Shown here piece after piece: positions 12,625 to 23,137 of a DNA stretch of 64,000 bases. The stretch is from Fremontodendron californicum (lineage: Eukaryota > Streptophyta > Magnoliopsida > Malvales > Malvaceae). A program made the position numbers and the translations under genes. Under the pieces are notes generated by a model that saw nothing but the letters and a program-made list of their open reading frames with translations, searched no databases and was not told the DNA's origin. The stretch is taken from positions 35,287,145-35,351,144 of the forward strand of contig JAULJL010000001.1 of NCBI GenBank assembly GCA_030761205.1. Direction: 5' to 3'. Position 1 is the stretch's first letter, and each line of letters opens with the position of its first letter.

Positions 12625-13545
12625 AGTTAAAGGTAGCTTATTTAATTGATCATGATAATATATATGAGTTGCAGAATGGATATGCTCTCGGATCTTTTTT
12701 TTTTCTCCAGAGGATGTAGAATTTATTCGACATATGCCTTTAAGTAGACGATGATGTGGCCATGATGTTTTGATTGGGAATGACTCATATTGTTGGGTAT
12801 ATTCACGGTTAGGTCAGCTTTGTACATTGCTAGGAGGTTTTTTTGGATGAGTTGATATTTCCGTTAATAGTTATAATGTCGATAGATAATCAATTTTACA
12901 TTGTATAAAAAAATTAAGTTTAAAGAGTATATAAAGTAATTAAATTTTTATTATAATTTTAATTTTAGAAATGATAATTATTCTCCATTAGTTGTCTTAA
13001 AGACGCTACTGTCAGTGTATAGATTTATACACTGTCAGTGAACCGTAATATAAAATTTTAAAAATTCTTAAAAATAAGTATAGATAACTATAACTTTTAA
13101 CAAGTGGTATCATGTGGTTCACTGTTAGTGTATAAATCTATATACTGACAGTGCATCAAATATAAATCCTTAAAACAATACAATTTTTACAAAAAATTAT
13201 CTTATTTAGATATACATTTATTCGTTATTTATATAAAAAGCTTTTTTATTAAGTCAATTTTACTGTCTCTTCTTAAATTATTGAGGATTTAGTTATATTT
13301 TGAAGGCATATTAAATCTTTAAGAAAAATGTTATACATGCCTTAAAAGCATCTTATTTTCTTAACATGTTTTTTCTTATTTCCTTCTCTAATTTTTCTAA
13401 CAATCTTAAACTTTAAAATCACAAAGCTGTTGTTGTACCAGCTGCGGGAGCTCAATTACAAAGGTGGTGTAGTACTCCGTAATTAAATTGAATGTGGATG
13501 CAGCGTTTGATATAGTTTCACTTTTAGGACTATCGTTCAATTCAG
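12625..13545 (+). pseudogene. LINE ORF2 C-terminal remnant (copy A, right part)
   Basis: Continues the LINE interrupted at 1088. A frame near 12630 reads VAYLIDHDNIYEL and then SPEDVEFIRHMPLSRR, like the region after RT in plant L1 elements. Near 13475-13530 a frame reads IKLNVDAAFDI, the start of the RNase H (RVT_3) domain (LNVDAA motif with its catalytic Asp). Frames are broken throughout, and a MITE sits within (13006-13155). Matching sequence is at 53582-54612. Confidence 0.65.
13006..13155. mobile_element. Small palindromic MITE, copy 1
   Basis: Left arm 13006-13044 (ACTGTCAGTGTATAGATTTA then TACACTGTCAGTGAACC) pairs with right arm 13116-13155 with few mismatches, giving terminal inverted repeats of about 39 bp around an AT-rich core. 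Each arm is itself nearly palindromic. Block B lacks it. A relative lies at about 14770-14940. The true outer ends may extend slightly further. Confidence 0.7.
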
Positions 13546-13553
13546 CAAAATCC

Positions 13554-14409
13554 TTAAATCCAGAATAAATAAACATCCAGATTATAATTAGATTCGCAAA
13601 CACGAACTGCGACATCCTTATCTCCACACTTTACCTTGATTACTTCGTCGATCTTCTCCATTTGCTTGGTTTGAATGAGCATTGCTCTTCTACTAAAGTC
13701 GAAAAATCTCAACGTATTACTATCCGTATGAATAAGGGATTCCCAGATGCTAGCAATATTTTGGAAAGTGCTTAGGTTCCAAAAATGAATTGGGATTCCA
13801 TAACAAAAAAACCAAGTAAATCTATCAAAAACACTGACATTTTCTGACCATGGAACAATCTCGCTCAACCATTGTTTGAGCCAAACCCAATCATCCTTCT
13901 TTAACAGCTCCATTTTACGAGGATCTTCAAACTCAATCAAAAAAAATCCTCCAGCTAGTTTCTTGACAAACACATAAAGAACTCCTTTTTGGTGGAAACT
14001 CTCCTGAAGCCATTCTTTAACAAAACACCTCTAGCCTTACCAATCAGGCATCATTCCAAGTTATGCAGGGTTTCATCATCAGTAACTGCAATACATGATT
14101 TTCTATCCCCATCATTTCATTTCATTTTCCTCCCTGGACCTCTGCCATCATTTCATTTTCTTCCGAGAATCTATCATGCAACAGAGCTTGTTTGAAGGAA
14201 CGTTGACCACCATTCGAAACCTGGGGCAATAAAACAGATTCGTTCTTTTCAACTTGGGATTCCTTATTCTTAAGATTGGATTCAGATAACCTTTCAGTAA
14301 TATTGGTATCCGCCGGATGAACTTTTCTCCAATACGATTCTCTTCCATTAAATCTTGCCATATTCACCCCTAATCGGTAGTCCCACATCCATGCCCCCAT
14401 TAATGCCAC
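13554..14409 (-). pseudogene. LINE ORF1-like fragment (RNA-binding, DUF4283-type)
   Basis: On the minus strand, 14409-14122 gives an N-terminal segment ending in a SFKQALLHDRF-like stretch. 13973-13554 gives a domain with WLKQWLSEIVPWSENVSV, a GIPIHFWN motif, and RAMLIQT...INEV-like sequence (here KIDEVIKVKCGDKDVAVRV). This matches the nucleic-acid-binding region of plant LINE ORF1 and DUF4283 proteins. The two frames join through a frameshift near 14100. It is absent from block B, so it inserted in, or was kept only by, copy A. No ORF2 follows it on this strand. Confidence 0.7.
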
Positions 14410-15024
14410 TGTTTGGGATTTTTGGATTTCTCCCTTAATTAATTTTTTTTTTTTTTATAAAGCCATCAAAAATTATCTAAAAAAAAAGAGAGAAAATATT
14501 TGTTTTTAACAATTTGCAACACCAAATTTACCCTTCATGTAATGCACTTCTAATAGACTTCGATTCGATTGATAAATGCATTTGTAAATTTTGGTGCTTT
14601 GAGATTTGTCGAAAAAAAAAAGTTATTAAAAGGCATTTACCCATACGAATCGTACAGCAAATTTACCCATAAAATATAATCTCATGCACGTGCATTTGTA
14701 ATGGACTTTGACATTGATAACTTAATGTATATGTGAAATTTGATGCGTTAAAAATTAGGGTTTTCATTTGATACATTATTAGTTTATAAACCGAGAGTGA
14801 ACCATACATTTACACCTCATTAATAAATAAATTTAAAATTTTAAAAATCTTTAAAAATAAATAAGATTACTACTATACTTTTTAACAGGTGACATCATGT
14901 GGTTCACTCTCAGTGTATAAATCTATACACTGATAATGTATGAAATATAAATTCTAAAAAGTATTGATTAAAAAAATTACTAAAAAAATAGGTGTAACAT
15001 ATTCGAGGATATGAACTATACAAA
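14403..15024. repeat. Non-coding part shared with block B
   Basis: Matches 56974-57377 closely (TAATGCCACTGTTTGGGAT...), apart from the MITE at 14770-14940. No gene seen. The match ends at GAGGATATGAACTATACA, where B enters another element. Confidence 0.75.
14770..14940. mobile_element. Small palindromic MITE, copy 2
   Basis: The right arm (14901-14940, GGTTCACTCTCAGTGTATAA...) matches that of the MITE at 13006-13155; the left arm is more degenerate. Block B has continuous sequence here without it. Confidence 0.6.
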
Positions 15025-15069
15025 TGGTCGAAGACCCAAAAGTCATCTAGTTGTTGCAATTGCTCCTAC

Positions 15070-15698
15070 TAAACCTGTTCAAAAGTCGGACTACTCGTCC
15101 AAATCCGAAGATTCACTTGATATTTAAGAGGATTTGGACAAAAATATTAGATCCGAAATATGGATTTGGATAAATAAAAAGGTCCGTTTAGAAAATAGGC
15201 CAGGTCTTGGCTCCAATAATTAACGCCTGAGCCCGGCCCACTTTATTTTTCATTTATATAATCTAGAATATATTATTTTATATTTATATAAATTATGTAA
15301 TTTATATCATATAAAAAATAAATATATATAATATAATAGTATAAACATTTAAAAATATGTTCAATTATTCATGTTTCAAAACTTAAGAACAGAAAAAATA
15401 GATAACATTAATAAAATTTAAATAAAAATAGATATAATATAATAGCGTAAACATTTTAAAAAAATTTCTTACCCAAATCCATTTTGGACTGGGCTCAGGC
15501 CGGCCCAAAAGCCTGTTTCACTGTTTAAAAAATATTAAAAATTTATTTTTATATTAATGTTTATATATTTTATAATTAAATAATTTTATTTATTTAATGA
15601 ATAATAATAGAGCCGACCCAAATTAATTACCAAAATCGATCATTACCCAGACCGAGCTTGTAGAGTCGGATTAGTTGCCCGGCCCTTGAAAAGGTCTA
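15070..15698. mobile_element. hAT-like miniature element 1
   Basis: Ends resemble TAAACCTGTTCA... and ...TTGAAAAGGTCTA, forms of the terminal inverted repeat TAGA(G/C)(G/C)TGCTCA-GGGCC seen in other copies here. The interior has GGCCCGGC-type runs around an AT-rich core. Its left half is an inverted copy of the right half of the next element. No clear 8-bp target duplication, so ends are approximate. Confidence 0.55.
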
Positions 15699-15705
15699 AC
15701 ACGGT

Positions 15706-16240
15706 TAGAGGTGCTCATGGGCCGGGCTTAGATATGGTATCAACATCATATATACTTGCCCAAGCCCGACCCGACTCGAAATATGGGCCTTAAGTTCTGC
15801 CCAAACCCGCCCATATTTGTAAATTGGTAGTCCAAGCCTGTTTAGGCCCGTCTATATATTTTGTTTTTTCTAAAAACATTTATACAATATTTTTTTATTT
15901 CATTTTTAGTAATTTTATCTTTTTTTCTTTTAGTAAGTTCTAAAACATGGATAACTTACATATTTTTAAATGTTTACACTATAATGTTATATATATTTAT
16001 TTTTATATGATATAAATTACATAATATATAAAATATAAAAATAATATATTATATAAATGAAAAACAGATAGGGCCAGACTTGGACCTTGATTGTTGGAGC
16101 CAAGACCCGGCCTATTTTCTAAATGAGTCTCATTTTTTTATCCAAACCCATATTTCAAGCTTAATATTTTTGTCCAAATATTTTAAAATATGGGCGGATC
16201 TTCGAACTTGGACGGATAGCTCGGCCCTTGAGCAGGTCTA
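15706..16240. mobile_element. hAT-like miniature element 2
   Basis: Starts TAGAGGTGCTCATGGGCCGG and ends GGCCCTTGAGCAGGTCTA, an imperfect terminal inverted repeat. It lies 7 bp from the previous element in opposing orientation, so the pair forms a palindrome of about 1.1 kb. The right half recurs near 55680-56009. Confidence 0.6.
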
Positions 16241-16244
16241 CTGA

Positions 16245-17270
16245 CAGTGAATCAAATCATTTTTATTTCATATAAATTTTTTAATAAAAAAAATGAGTGT
16301 GTAAAATAAGTACCCCGTTTCCTGTCGATTGTCATGATTGTTGTCTACGGAAAGTTGGTAAAGCTAGCCAAACCAAGGCAGCTAAACTCTTTTGGCAACT
16401 GAGATTTGCTTCCAAAAAAGTAGAGGAATACTGCTAATTGTTTGTGCCAATTTCTGCAGCTTCAACAGACAGCAGTCTCTTCTACCAACTTCAACAACTT
16501 TCTGTCATGCTGTAGAAAGACTGAGTTCCCTTTTGCAATTAAAATGTACAACAAATGAAACCCCATTTTGATTATGCAAGAATATTAAACCGAGTCAGTT
16601 ATGCTTTTTCTCGTTTTACTTTTTGATTTCACTCAACAAATTCTCCAACACAAAGTACATAGGTGTTAATGCTTTGTTTAAACTTTTGCTTTGATTCCTT
16701 TCCCCTAAACCCAAGATTATTTATATAAATTTTTAATTTCGTTTATAAAATAAAAAAACTGTTCACATGTCTTTTTTTAAATTAATTTTTTAACTTTTTT
16801 AAATATATCTTAAAAATATGTATTATTTTTCTAATCTCATTTATGAAATCTAAAAATTTCAATAACGATTTATTGTTTTTATATATATATATATATATTT
16901 GAACTTATCAAAATTTGATCTTTAATCACTAAAATTAAAAGTCCAACATTCTATCAATATACCACATATGTGACTGTTGGTTAATTTATTGTTTTCATAT
17001 ATAAGCACTAAAAGAATAATTTAAAACCCAATTAATCCTTGAAAGAGGCAGTAACAAGTGAAAAGTTAACCCCAGAATAAATTAACAAAGAGTTCGATAT
17101 AATTAACTATGAACTAATTGATTGATGGTAACATCCATGACCAAATCCATGATTGGAAGAGAGAAAGTTAAAAGGAACTGTTGGTGTTGTTTTTTTTTTT
17201 GGATAAGCTACTGCTGTTTTTTTTTTTGTTTCCTTTTATAACGCGCTTTCTCTCCCCAGTTGCATGAAAT
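16245..17270. other. Intergenic, no gene seen
   Basis: AT-rich sequence with a short (TA)n run near 16881-16902. I see no supported coding frame or transposon end. Confidence 0.5.
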
Positions 17271-17440
17271 TGAAAAGCCCATGCTAATTCATGCAGAGAA
17301 AAAATTGGATTAGGAAAAGGTAAGTCTTTTCAACCCATCACACTCCAAGCCAAAGAACAAATAACAAAAGAATTTTTAAAGAAAGGGGAAAAATTGGATT
17401 AGGAAAAGCCCATGCTAATTCATGCAGAGAAAAAATTGAG
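17271..17440. repeat. 36-bp direct repeat spaced 134 bp
   Basis: GAAAAGCCCATGCTAATTCA, continuing TGCAGAGAAAAAATTG, occurs at about 17271 and again at about 17405. It sits just upstream of a LINE tail and could reflect local slippage or an insertion-linked duplication. Confidence 0.75.
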
Positions 17441-18367
17441 TGTGTTTGCTTAATGTCTGATGGACTTGGATGGCAGCCTCAAAGTAGTCTTTGGTTTGGT
17501 TTTAAAAAGGATTGGTTGTTTATGGCGTTAAGTGATGAGTTCTGTTGGCCAGTGGTGGCTTTGGTTGGGTCATTGACTTGAGTTTGGTTTTATGGCATTA
17601 AGTGATGAATTTTGAAGGTCAGTGATGGAATTGTGGTGGTTTGGTTTCTGATTTCTAAGTTTTGATGTTTGTTATGAGACTGTGTTTCATGTACTTGATT
17701 TACTGTTTTGTCAGTGGGTTGCACTAAAGCTTATTGTGGGTGGTGTTGAGATGTTTTTTTTTTTTTCAATTGCTTTGCTTTTTGGAGGTTGTTTCAAGAA
17801 GCCCTTATGGATGAGTGGTTGGATCATCCTAGTTGGTTCACAGGGGATGATTTTTGGCTTTGTAAAATTCATTCTTTAGGTTACTGTTTCCTTGGTTTTC
17901 TTTGGTGCGGTGATGTCGTTGTCTTTAGTGTGCTTTGGGTATCAATTCCGGTGTCTGTTCTCGTTGAGAATGATGTGTTTGGAGTTTTCTCTGTTTCTCT
18001 GTTTATTCTGGATGGATAACTGCTTTGGCCCTGCTTGATTTGAGGATTCTGTTATTATCCCGGTTCAGTTGTTTTTTGGAGTTTTTGAAGTCTTTATGGG
18101 TAATGATTGTGATCTTGGACTTATCAGACTCAGAGGTGGTTTTTCATGGGTGTCTTGAGCTGTTATCGATCTTGTTTTTGGGGTTACACTGATTACTTTA
18201 TTTATTTTAGGACTTGTTGATTTGGATGTGCTTCTGCTTTGTTTTGGGGTCTATGAGAGGTTGCAGACTGTTGTATGTATTTGGGGAGAGGTTGGAGACT
18301 TTTGTCTCTTTTTGTGTAACTCTCTTTTTTAAATAAATTAACTTGACTTAGAAAAAAAAAAAAAAAA
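17440..18367 (+). mobile_element. Truncated LINE 3' tail with poly(A)
   Basis: GT-rich sequence without a sustained frame, ending in TTTTTAAATAAATTAACTTG, ACTTAG and a run of about 15 A (18353-18367). This ending, with AATAAA-like signal and GACTTAG before the A-tract, is typical of plant L1-type 3' untranslated regions. No ORF2 domain is visible, so only the 3' UTR is present. The 5' limit is uncertain. Confidence 0.5.
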
Positions 18368-18654
18368 GAAAGGAAAAAAAACGTGGACCAACTATGTTTT
18401 TTTAGATGAATGAGTTTATTTATATTATGGATCAACCCATGCATTTGCAAAAAGATTGAAAAACACATTCATATATATACGATTAAAGCAGAAAGAAAGA
18501 GAAATACGTGGACCATTGAATAATACAACTATCAAATACATGAAAACGATGAACCCTCCTTTGTCTACATTATTCTTTTTTTCTTCTCTTCAAACGCGGA
18601 GACTAAGCTCCCTTTTTGCTCGATCTTCAAACACTATTTTTTGTCCTTTTATTT

Positions 18655-18667
18655 GGATCACACCTTT
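18655..18667. other. LINE target-site duplication, left copy
   Basis: GGATCACACCTTT, repeated at 19494-19506, flanks the truncated LINE. Confidence 0.85.
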
Positions 18668-19493
18668 TTTTTTTGATAAGTAGATTTTCATTTATCAAAA
18701 AAAGCAGCAGTGCTGCTACATGTTACAAAGCTAGTTTAGTCTAGCTAAACAAATCAGAAGATCAATGTCTTTAGACAAACATGTCTGCATTTAATCCCCA
18801 AGAATTACATAAGAACGTATTAACTGAATCTCTTTTAATCTTCCTAAGGTCACTTAACCTGGTCGAGATCATGTCTCTCACTTGCTCAGTGAGGTGCTCC
18901 TCCTTTTGCTCAGTTGAGTTGAGCAAACGATTGTTTCTTTCCTTCCAAACTAGGTAGATAACTGCGTTCCAAGCTAGCCTCAATATCGTTGTGATTAGAG
19001 CTTTACCTTTGAGGTTGACAGTGGCCCATTGAAGCTCTACATTCCAACATGCAACCTGCCTTTTTAACCTACAAAGTACCATCACTCTCTGCCATATCTG
19101 TTTCGAGTAGGAGCAAGTGAAGAATAGATGATCCCTGGTTTCTCTCTCTTGTTTGCACAGCAAACATTTATCATCCATTGCCATTCCCCAGGAGATAAGC
19201 CTATCCTTTGTGGCCAATCTATTTAGGATTGCCATCCAGGAGAGCATAGAATGCCGAGGAATATTAAAATTGCACCATACCAACTTATACCAAGCCACTT
19301 TCCCAGCTGAAGGTCTGATCTTGTTCCACACTGCTGACACTTGGTACTTTCCCTCAGGGAAAGGCCATTTGCAGCTTCCATCAGCAGTTGTGAGAACTAT
19401 TCTGGCAGCCACCTCTCTCAATTGCATGATCTTCCTCCAATTCCAACTGCTCCCACTCTGGATAGAGATGTGCCATGGATAGAGATGTGCCAT
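18668..19493 (-). mobile_element. 5'-truncated L1-type LINE insertion
   Basis: The minus-strand element ends in a poly(A) tract (T run at 18665-18674 on the plus strand) and is bounded by the 13-bp direct repeat GGATCACACCTTT. This is the signature of target-primed reverse transcription. It keeps only the ORF2 C-terminus and 3' end, and lies about 200 bp downstream of the extensin stop codon, on the same strand. Confidence 0.85.
18771..19493 (-). pseudogene. LINE ORF2 C-terminus with reverse-transcriptase zinc-binding domain
   Basis: A 240-residue open frame with the zf-RVT signature: VSAVWNKIRPSAGKVAWYKLVW, then HSMLSWMAILNRLATKDRL, a CLLCKQERETRDHLFFTCSY zinc-binding pattern (Cys-x2-Cys, His, Cys) and IWQRV. 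It is open because it is young or short, but it lacks the endonuclease, RT core and any promoter, so it is a fragment. The methionine at 19493 falls in the duplicated 5' junction and is not a natural start. Confidence 0.85.
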
Positions 19494-19494
19494 G
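19461..19494. repeat. 17-bp tandem duplication at the LINE 5' junction
   Basis: GATAGAGATGTGCCATG occurs twice in immediate succession, directly against the right target duplication. Confidence 0.9.
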
Positions 19495-19689
19495 GATCAC
19501 ACCTTTCTCTTCTCCTGCGAGATCACATTGAGATTTTGTCATTGAACTGATTAATATTCAAACAAGCAAAAAAAAAAATGTGAATTAGTGCAACTTGAAG
19601 ATATATGCAAAAATATTAATGGAAAAATGGTGTTAACACTGTACTAAAGAAGTAACTGTATGTTACCTTGATAATGTCAAAGCCATTGC

Positions 19690-20628
19690 TTAGTAGTGGT
19701 GAGGAGGAGGGGGTGATGAATAGACGTAATGGGGTGGTGGTGGTGGAGGAGACTTGTACTTGTAAACTGGATGAGGAGGGGGAGGAGACTTGTATTTGTA
19801 AACTGGTGGGGGTGGTGGGGGAGACTTGTATTTGTAAACTGGAGGTGGTGGTGGAGGAGACTTGTACTTGTATGGCTCCTTAGGAGGAGGAGGAGGGGAC
19901 TTGTACTTGTAAACTGGAGGAGGTGGTGGAGGAGACTTGTACTTGTATGGCTCCTTAGGAGGAGGAGGAGGGGACTTGTACTTGTAAACTGGAGGAGGTG
20001 GTGGAGGAGACTTGTACTTGTATGGCTCCTTAGGAGGAGGAGGAGGGGACTTGTACTTGTAAACTGGAGGAGGTGGTGGAGGAGACTTGTACTTGTATGG
20101 CTCCTTAGGAGGAGGAGGAGCGGACTTGTACTTGTAAACTGGTGGAGGTGGTGGAGGAGACTTGTACTTGTAGGGGTGTGGCTTAGGTGGTGATGATGGT
20201 GGTGGAGGAGGAGACTTGTACTTGTAAACTGGGGGTGGTGGTGGAGGAGACTTGTACTTGTAAGGTGGTGGGGGGTAGTGCACTGGTGGTGGAGACTTAT
20301 ACTTGTAAACTGGTGGTGGAGGGGGTGGAGACTTGTACTTGTAGGGATGATTGGGTGGTGATGGTGGTGGTGGTGGTGGTGGTGGTGGAGATTTATACTT
20401 GTAAACTGGAGTTGGTGGGGGAGGAGACTGGTACTTGTAAGGCTTCTTGGGTGGTGGTGGTGGAGAGTACATCGGAGGAGGAGGAGGCGGCGACTTGTAG
20501 TGGTAGGGTGGTGGAGGAGATGAGTAAGGGTAGTTTGCTGTGGTTTCAGAAGGCAAGCTGAGAGACATTGCGAACACTAGAAGAGTGACAAAGAGAGAGG
20601 TCATTGCTGATGACCCCATTTTTTCCAA
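19690..20628 (-). CDS. Extensin (hydroxyproline-rich cell-wall glycoprotein)
   Basis: An intact single-exon frame of 312 residues. Residues 1 to about 31 form a signal peptide (hydrophobic LFVTLLVFAMSLSL, cut probably after SETTA); MGSS at residue 4 is an equally good start. The mature part is almost all SPPPP(PP) blocks, which are hydroxylated and arabinosylated in this family, alternating with YKYK and VYKYK, whose YxY motifs give intra- or intermolecular tyrosine cross-links. It ends in SSPPPPHHY. The product would be secreted and cross-linked into the primary wall. Four nearly identical 75-bp units (about 19876-20175) encode KEPYKYKSPPPPPPVYKYKS-type repeats. A TATA box lies 55 bp upstream. 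I am sure of the family, not of the individual gene. Confidence 0.95.
   Translation of the reverse strand: MEKMGSSAMTSLFVTLLVFAMSLSLPSETTANYPYSSPPPPYHYKSPPPPPPMYSPPPPPKKPYKYQSPPPPTPVYKYKSPPPPPPPPPSPPNHPYKYKSPPPPPPVYKYKSPPPVHYPPPPYKYKSPPPPPPVYKYKSPPPPPSSPPKPHPYKYKSPPPPPPVYKYKSAPPPPKEPYKYKSPPPPPPVYKYKSPPPPPKEPYKYKSPPPPPPVYKYKSPPPPPKEPYKYKSPPPPPPVYKYKSPPPPPKEPYKYKSPPPPPPVYKYKSPPPPPPVYKYKSPPPPHPVYKYKSPPPPPPHYVYSSPPPPHHY
19876..20175 (-). repeat. 75-bp coding tandem repeat in extensin
   Basis: CTCCTTAGGAGGAGGAGGAG recurs at 19876, 19951, 20026 and 20101, exact 75-bp steps (25 codons). Near identity suggests recent unequal exchange. Outer units are more diverged. Confidence 0.9.
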
Positions 20629-20682
20629 TCTTCACTACAAAGTGGGTTTTGGTTCTGCTCTTAGCCAACCTCTTCACTGCCT

Positions 20683-20690
20683 TTATATAG
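20683..20690 (-). promoter_or_regulatory. TATA box of the extensin gene
   Basis: TATATAAA on the minus strand, 55 bp before the ATG at 20628. This implies a short leader of about 25-30 nt. Pyrimidine-poor, AT-rich DNA continues upstream. Confidence 0.7.
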
Positions 20691-20699
20691 ATTTTCTCT

Positions 20700-22370
20700 T
20701 TACCTTCTAAATCATGGTAAAATCGACTTAATCGAATTTTGTTTAACCTTTGTCATCAAACGCCATGATAAAAATAATAATAATAATAATTGCAAATGGT
20801 TCAGGTTTGAACGGGTTTTCATGAATGCAAGGAGAAATAACACGACAGGTTCCAATTGTTGAATTTGGCAGCTTCGGTTGAGGTTGCTAGCTAAGCAGAG
20901 AATAAAGTAATTGTAGTGTCATCAATACTATAATTTAATTTTATATGAAATGCCATAATTCAAATAGAAATCTTTCTTGTTATTTAATTTTTTTTCATGG
21001 ATTAAATTGCTTTGAAAACATTGTGTGGCTGCCTAACTTTTACATGATTTTTTGGCTACGGGACCAGGCGGCTAGACTTTCTTTGCTATGCAACTCTCCA
21101 GTCTCTTCTTTGTCGTTTCACAAAAATTTTGTTTCCTGTGGGTGTATTAAGAAAAATTATTTAAACTGTTCATTTGCTTTATTTATTTATATTTCAAAAT
21201 CCTCAAATTTTTTATATCAATTCATAATCTACAGTTAATTACCATCTTAATGAAGATAATTAAATATATTTTGTGTTACATTTTGTTTTAATTAAGCTGT
21301 CAAACCACTAATCCAACTAAAACATATAAATGTATAATAAACTTATAAGTATGAAAGCAACACAATTACGCTTAATTTAATCACCGGCACAGGAAATCAT
21401 TCTCTAGTTCTAAGTTCTAACTAATCATAATTAATTAAATCCTTTAACATAAGTTTAGATAAGATTAATTGATTTGATTATCTAATTGCTTGAAGAAACC
21501 CCGCAACCGCAGCTAATACATGCTTGACCTTTATCAATTTTAATCATTATTCAAAGATTAAGTAGTAATCACATAAGAAAAATAAATAAATTGAACTTGA
21601 AACTTAATTCAATTGGTTCATACAGTCATCCTTAAGAAGTGGTATGCAGCAGATCTGACGTTCGAATCCACCCCTTTTCTCCTATTCCTAAACCGCAATC
21701 TCTTTTGTACCAAAAATAAATAAATTAATTAAAATACAGGTTTTCCCCTAAAAAAGAAGTATTATTGTTTTTAATGCAAAAAAGAGAGCGATGCGATGGA
21801 ATATTTTACTTAAATCTCTATCACTTTTATTAAAATTTTAAGATATTCTTTCTTTTCACTACAAAACTAAGGTATATTTTTAACACAATGTAAAACTTAA
21901 GGAAATTATACACGTAAAATAGTATGCTTTATGCATTTATGTATTATATTCGATATTTGTTATATTTTTTTTTTTTATCATATAAAAATGTTTGAAAATA
22001 GGGGCTCTAAACCTTATTATAAAGCATGATTCTATAATAATAAAGTAATAGTAATAAAAATAGTAGAAGTATATATGATTGCAAAACCAAAATAAAAGCA
22101 AGATAACTTCAGATAACTTTAGCTATCGAGTTAATAATTCTGATGGCAATGAAATTAAATTTATGAAAGACAATTTATTTCATCTATTATAATTATTTGT
22201 TTTTAAATTTTACATATTCCTAAAGTTTATTAAAAAATAAATAAATAAAAAAATGAAATATATAATAATTTTATAATTTTATTTATAAAATTAAAAATTT
22301 TACTATCAATATAAAAAAAATAACTTATCTTAAAACAAAACATTGAGGAAACGTGTTAAAGCCGGCTATA
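20700..22370. other. Intergenic upstream of extensin, no gene seen
   Basis: AT-rich sequence, with short (AAT)n near 20770. Regulatory sites of the extensin gene are likely in the first few hundred bases, but none can be named from sequence alone. Weak frames such as 20945-21238 show no domain. Confidence 0.5.
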
Positions 22371-22502
22371 TATTGGGTGTGTTTGTTTCACTAAAAACGT
22401 TTTTTGGAAAACGTTTTTATTACTTTCCCATGTTTGTTTGAGGAAAATAACTTGGTCAATTTAAAATGTTTTACGGGTCAACGGAAAAACTCTTACTTTT
22501 AA

Positions 22503-23137
22503 GGGTCTATTTATTTCGCAAAAAATGACTTTCAAAAATGATTTTTGAAAAACGAAATTATTTTTTGAAAAATTGATATTTTTATTGTTCGGATGATGCT
22601 GTGAAAAATATTTTTTACATATAGCAGATTTTACGAAAAATAAACATTGATAAATAAGGATCGATCCCTTCAATATGAGAATCGATCCCTTTGAGCATGA
22701 AAACCAAATGAATAATTATGTGTGAGAAATTCTCGATCCATTTTAACAAGAGGATCGATCATTTCCTCAGAAATCAAAATTATTCATTTCCTCCAAGAAA
22801 TGATCAATATTGTTCAAATGCATAATGTTAAAGATAGATAATTATTCAACACATAATAATATAATCTTATAATATTATTATGAATAATTTTGATTTTTGA
22901 TGAAATGATTGATCCCTTGTTAATAAGGATCGATCATTTCTCACACATAATGACTCATTTGATTTTCATGTTCAAAGAAATCGATTTTTATTTATCAATG
23001 TCAATTTTTAAAAAAAGCTATCAAACATCAAAAAATATTTTTCACAACATCATTCAATCAAAAAAACAATATATTTAACTTTTTCAAAAATTATTTTAAT
23101 TTTCAAAATTCATTTTTCGCGAGACAAACGAACTTAA
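22503..23137. mobile_element. Long foldback element
   Basis: Arms of about 250-300 bp are inverted copies: GGGTCTATTTATTTCGCAAA at 22503 pairs with ...TTTTCGCGAGACAAACGAAC ending near 23137. Internal GGATCGATCC-containing segments at about 22657-22770 pair with those at 22905-22945. No coding frame. The structure fits a foldback or MITE-type DNA element; no target duplication identified. Confidence 0.65.

Larger units (their letters stand above)
523..15024. repeat. Duplicated block, copy A (partner at 51940-57377)
   Basis: Segments 523-1087, 12625-13530 and 14403-15024 match, in order and orientation, segments of 51940-57377. The match starts at a shared 'tagggttgacaa' and runs through a LINE remnant and then non-LINE DNA (14403-15024), so it is more than a shared transposon copy. 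Between matching segments A carries a CACTA element (1088-12620), a small palindromic MITE (13006-13155), LINE ORF1 sequence (13530-14409) and a second MITE (about 14770-14940). B carries different insertions. The right limit is where B meets another element at 57378, so the true extent is unknown. Confidence 0.8.

Noticed and set aside
17682..18019. Hydrophobic plus-strand frames as a membrane protein
   Set aside because: They fall in a LINE 3' untranslated tail, overlap each other in two frames, and show no domain or conserved start.
19729..20193. Long plus-strand frame rich in Trp, Arg, Leu and Val
   Set aside because: It is the complement of the extensin proline-rich repeats; composition follows from the opposite strand.
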